This document shows, piece by piece, positions 63,353-64,000 of a stretch of 64,000 nucleotides of DNA. Under the pieces are notes generated by a model. The model had not been told where the DNA came from and searched no databases. It saw only the letters and a program-made list of their open reading frames with translations. The DNA comes from Corynebacterium afermentans subsp. lipophilum. GTDB lineage: Bacteria > Actinomycetota > Actinomycetes > Mycobacteriales > Mycobacteriaceae. Made by a program: the position numbers and the translations under genes. Numbering within the stretch: the stretch's first letter is position 1; each line of letters starts with the position of its first letter. The stretch covers positions 2,108,001 through 2,172,000 of the forward strand of contig NZ_CP046530.1 in NCBI RefSeq assembly GCF_030408375.1, given 5' to 3'.

Positions 63353-63363
63353 TTGTACACGAA
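63353..63363 (-). promoter_or_regulatory. Shared upstream element, copy B
   Basis: TTCGTGTACAA on the minus strand, just before GTG-CCT-ATG of YezG-like gene B, within the 21-base gap after the DUF2891 gene. The match to copy A extends loosely into the start codons. Confidence 0.45.
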
Positions 63364-63365
63364 TG

Positions 63366-64000
63366 TCAGCTTGCTGGCTCGTCCTCCGCCGCGTCCTCGG
63401 CGAGCAGCGCGTAGGTGATGAGCCAGTGCGTAGCCATGAAGTTGTCGCCGGTCAGGTGGGGCGCGGCTGCGTCGATAAGCATCTGTGTTCCTTCCGGCCT
63501 ACCAATTTCGCGCAGCAACCAGGCGCGGGTGAGCATGAGCCCGATGAGGTGGGCCTGCTGGCCGTCCTCCGGGTCCGCGACCTGGATCGGCGCGGTGTAG
63601 AACTCGAACGCCGCGGGTGCGAGGAAGCCGCCCAGCCAGGCGGCGTACTCCTCGGCTGGCAGCACGCGGCGCATCAGCGCGGCCTCGGCCAGGCCGTTGG
63701 AAACGAAATCGTGGCCCGAAACCTCCCACGCGTGCGGGTAGGCGCGGTCGTCGCCGAACCAGGCTTCGGCGGTGCGTTCCACCTGCTCGCGCAGCGCAGG
63801 CGCGGCATCGTGGATGAGCAGCAGCGCCAGCGCCGAGTTCGAGTGCACCCCGTGGCGTACCGGCCACTGCTGCGTGCGCAGCCACGCGGCGATGTTGCGC
63901 TCTAGCTGGGCCTCAAGCGGCGCGAGCGCGCCCTCCCACCGGGTGCCGCGGCACACCTTGACCAGCTGCATCGCCCACGCCCAGCCGTACGGGCGCTCGT
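63366..64000 (-). CDS. DUF2891 protein (N-terminus outside window)
   Basis: The frame is open to the right edge, so only the C-terminal 210 residues are seen. The segments PYGWAWAMQLVKV, WPVRHGVHSNSALALLL and FEVSGHDF-like AWEVSGHDFVSNGLAEAALM match DUF2891, a family of about 330-residue, probably all-helical proteins of unknown function. The His-rich motifs hint at an enzyme with an alpha/alpha-barrel fold, but no reaction is known. It ends 21 bases before the YezG-like gene B. Confidence 0.72.
   Translation of the reverse strand, partial: ERPYGWAWAMQLVKVCRGTRWEGALAPLEAQLERNIAAWLRTQQWPVRHGVHSNSALALLLIHDAAPALREQVERTAEAWFGDDRAYPHAWEVSGHDFVSNGLAEAALMRRVLPAEEYAAWLGGFLAPAAFEFYTAPIQVADPEDGQQAHLIGLMLTRAWLLREIGRPEGTQMLIDAAAPHLTGDNFMATHWLITYALLAEDAAEDEPAS

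Overview
The window is a high-GC actinobacterial chromosome segment from a mycolic-acid-producing Corynebacterium. The signs are an intact mycolate condensation operon (fadD32-pks13-accD3), corynomycolyltransferases with LGFP repeats, arabinogalactan glycosyltransferases, an MmpL3-type exporter, DtxR-like boxes and many leaderless promoters. The species cannot be fixed from the sequence. Gene order follows two blocks that are far apart in Mycobacterium tuberculosis: about 1-19.5 kb matches Rv0237 down to Rv0204c, and about 22.9-62.5 kb matches Rv3799c-Rv3838c. Here they are joined.

Layout. 1-2.5 kb: a VanW-domain protein (cut by the left edge) and a NagZ/LpqI lipoprotein. 2.6-8.8 kb: DUF2613 peptide, AftD, TmaT-like acyltransferase, DUF3068 protein and a GT-C-like membrane protein. 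8.9-12.6 kb: two small conserved proteins, a GT4 glycosyltransferase, an unrecognised membrane-anchored protein and the MtrP-like methyltransferase. 12.7-14.5 kb: PEP carboxykinase. 14.8-19.5 kb: trmB, a NYN-domain gene, the trehalose monomycolate exporter and a YbhN-like membrane protein. 19.6-22.7 kb: a putative 10-methyl (tuberculostearic) fatty acid operon. 22.7-41.1 kb: one long minus-strand envelope block with a 36-aa acidic peptide, accD3, pks13, fadD32, a cutinase-type esterase, a DUF732 lipoprotein, cmt1/cop1, cmt2, aftB, ubiA, a PAP2 phosphatase and glfT2. 41.3-43.2 kb: a SulP transporter and a small membrane protein. 43.3-48 kb: a siderophore uptake cluster with DtxR-like boxes at both ends. 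48.3-54.8 kb: Na+/H+ antiporter, glf, a secreted PGRP/LGFP amidase and glpK. 55-64 kb: a lone AbiEi/DUF559 protein, HAD phosphatase, acyltransferase, serS, a GntR regulator, a septum-formation protein, a zinc-peptidase-like protein, pheA between two related YezG-like genes, and a DUF2891 protein cut by the right edge.

Together the genes cover most of outer-envelope assembly. Mycolate is built by FadD32-Pks13-AccD3, modified and exported by TmaT, MtrP and MmpL3, and transferred by Cmt1/Cmt2. The arabinogalactan anchor is built by Glf, GlfT2, UbiA, the phosphatase, AftB and AftD.

The signals the genes do not explain are these. (1) A GC[TC][TA][AC]TCGACG motif recurs about 30 times on both strands and forces rare codons. 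(2) Intergenic hairpins share a four-copy architecture but not a sequence. (3) A tRNA T-arm-like structure precedes the DIP1984-family gene. (4) A 36-aa acidic peptide gene follows accD3. (5) Three copies of a CTGGTTAT..CC site link a GntR gene to pckG. (6) Two YezG-like genes share an upstream element.
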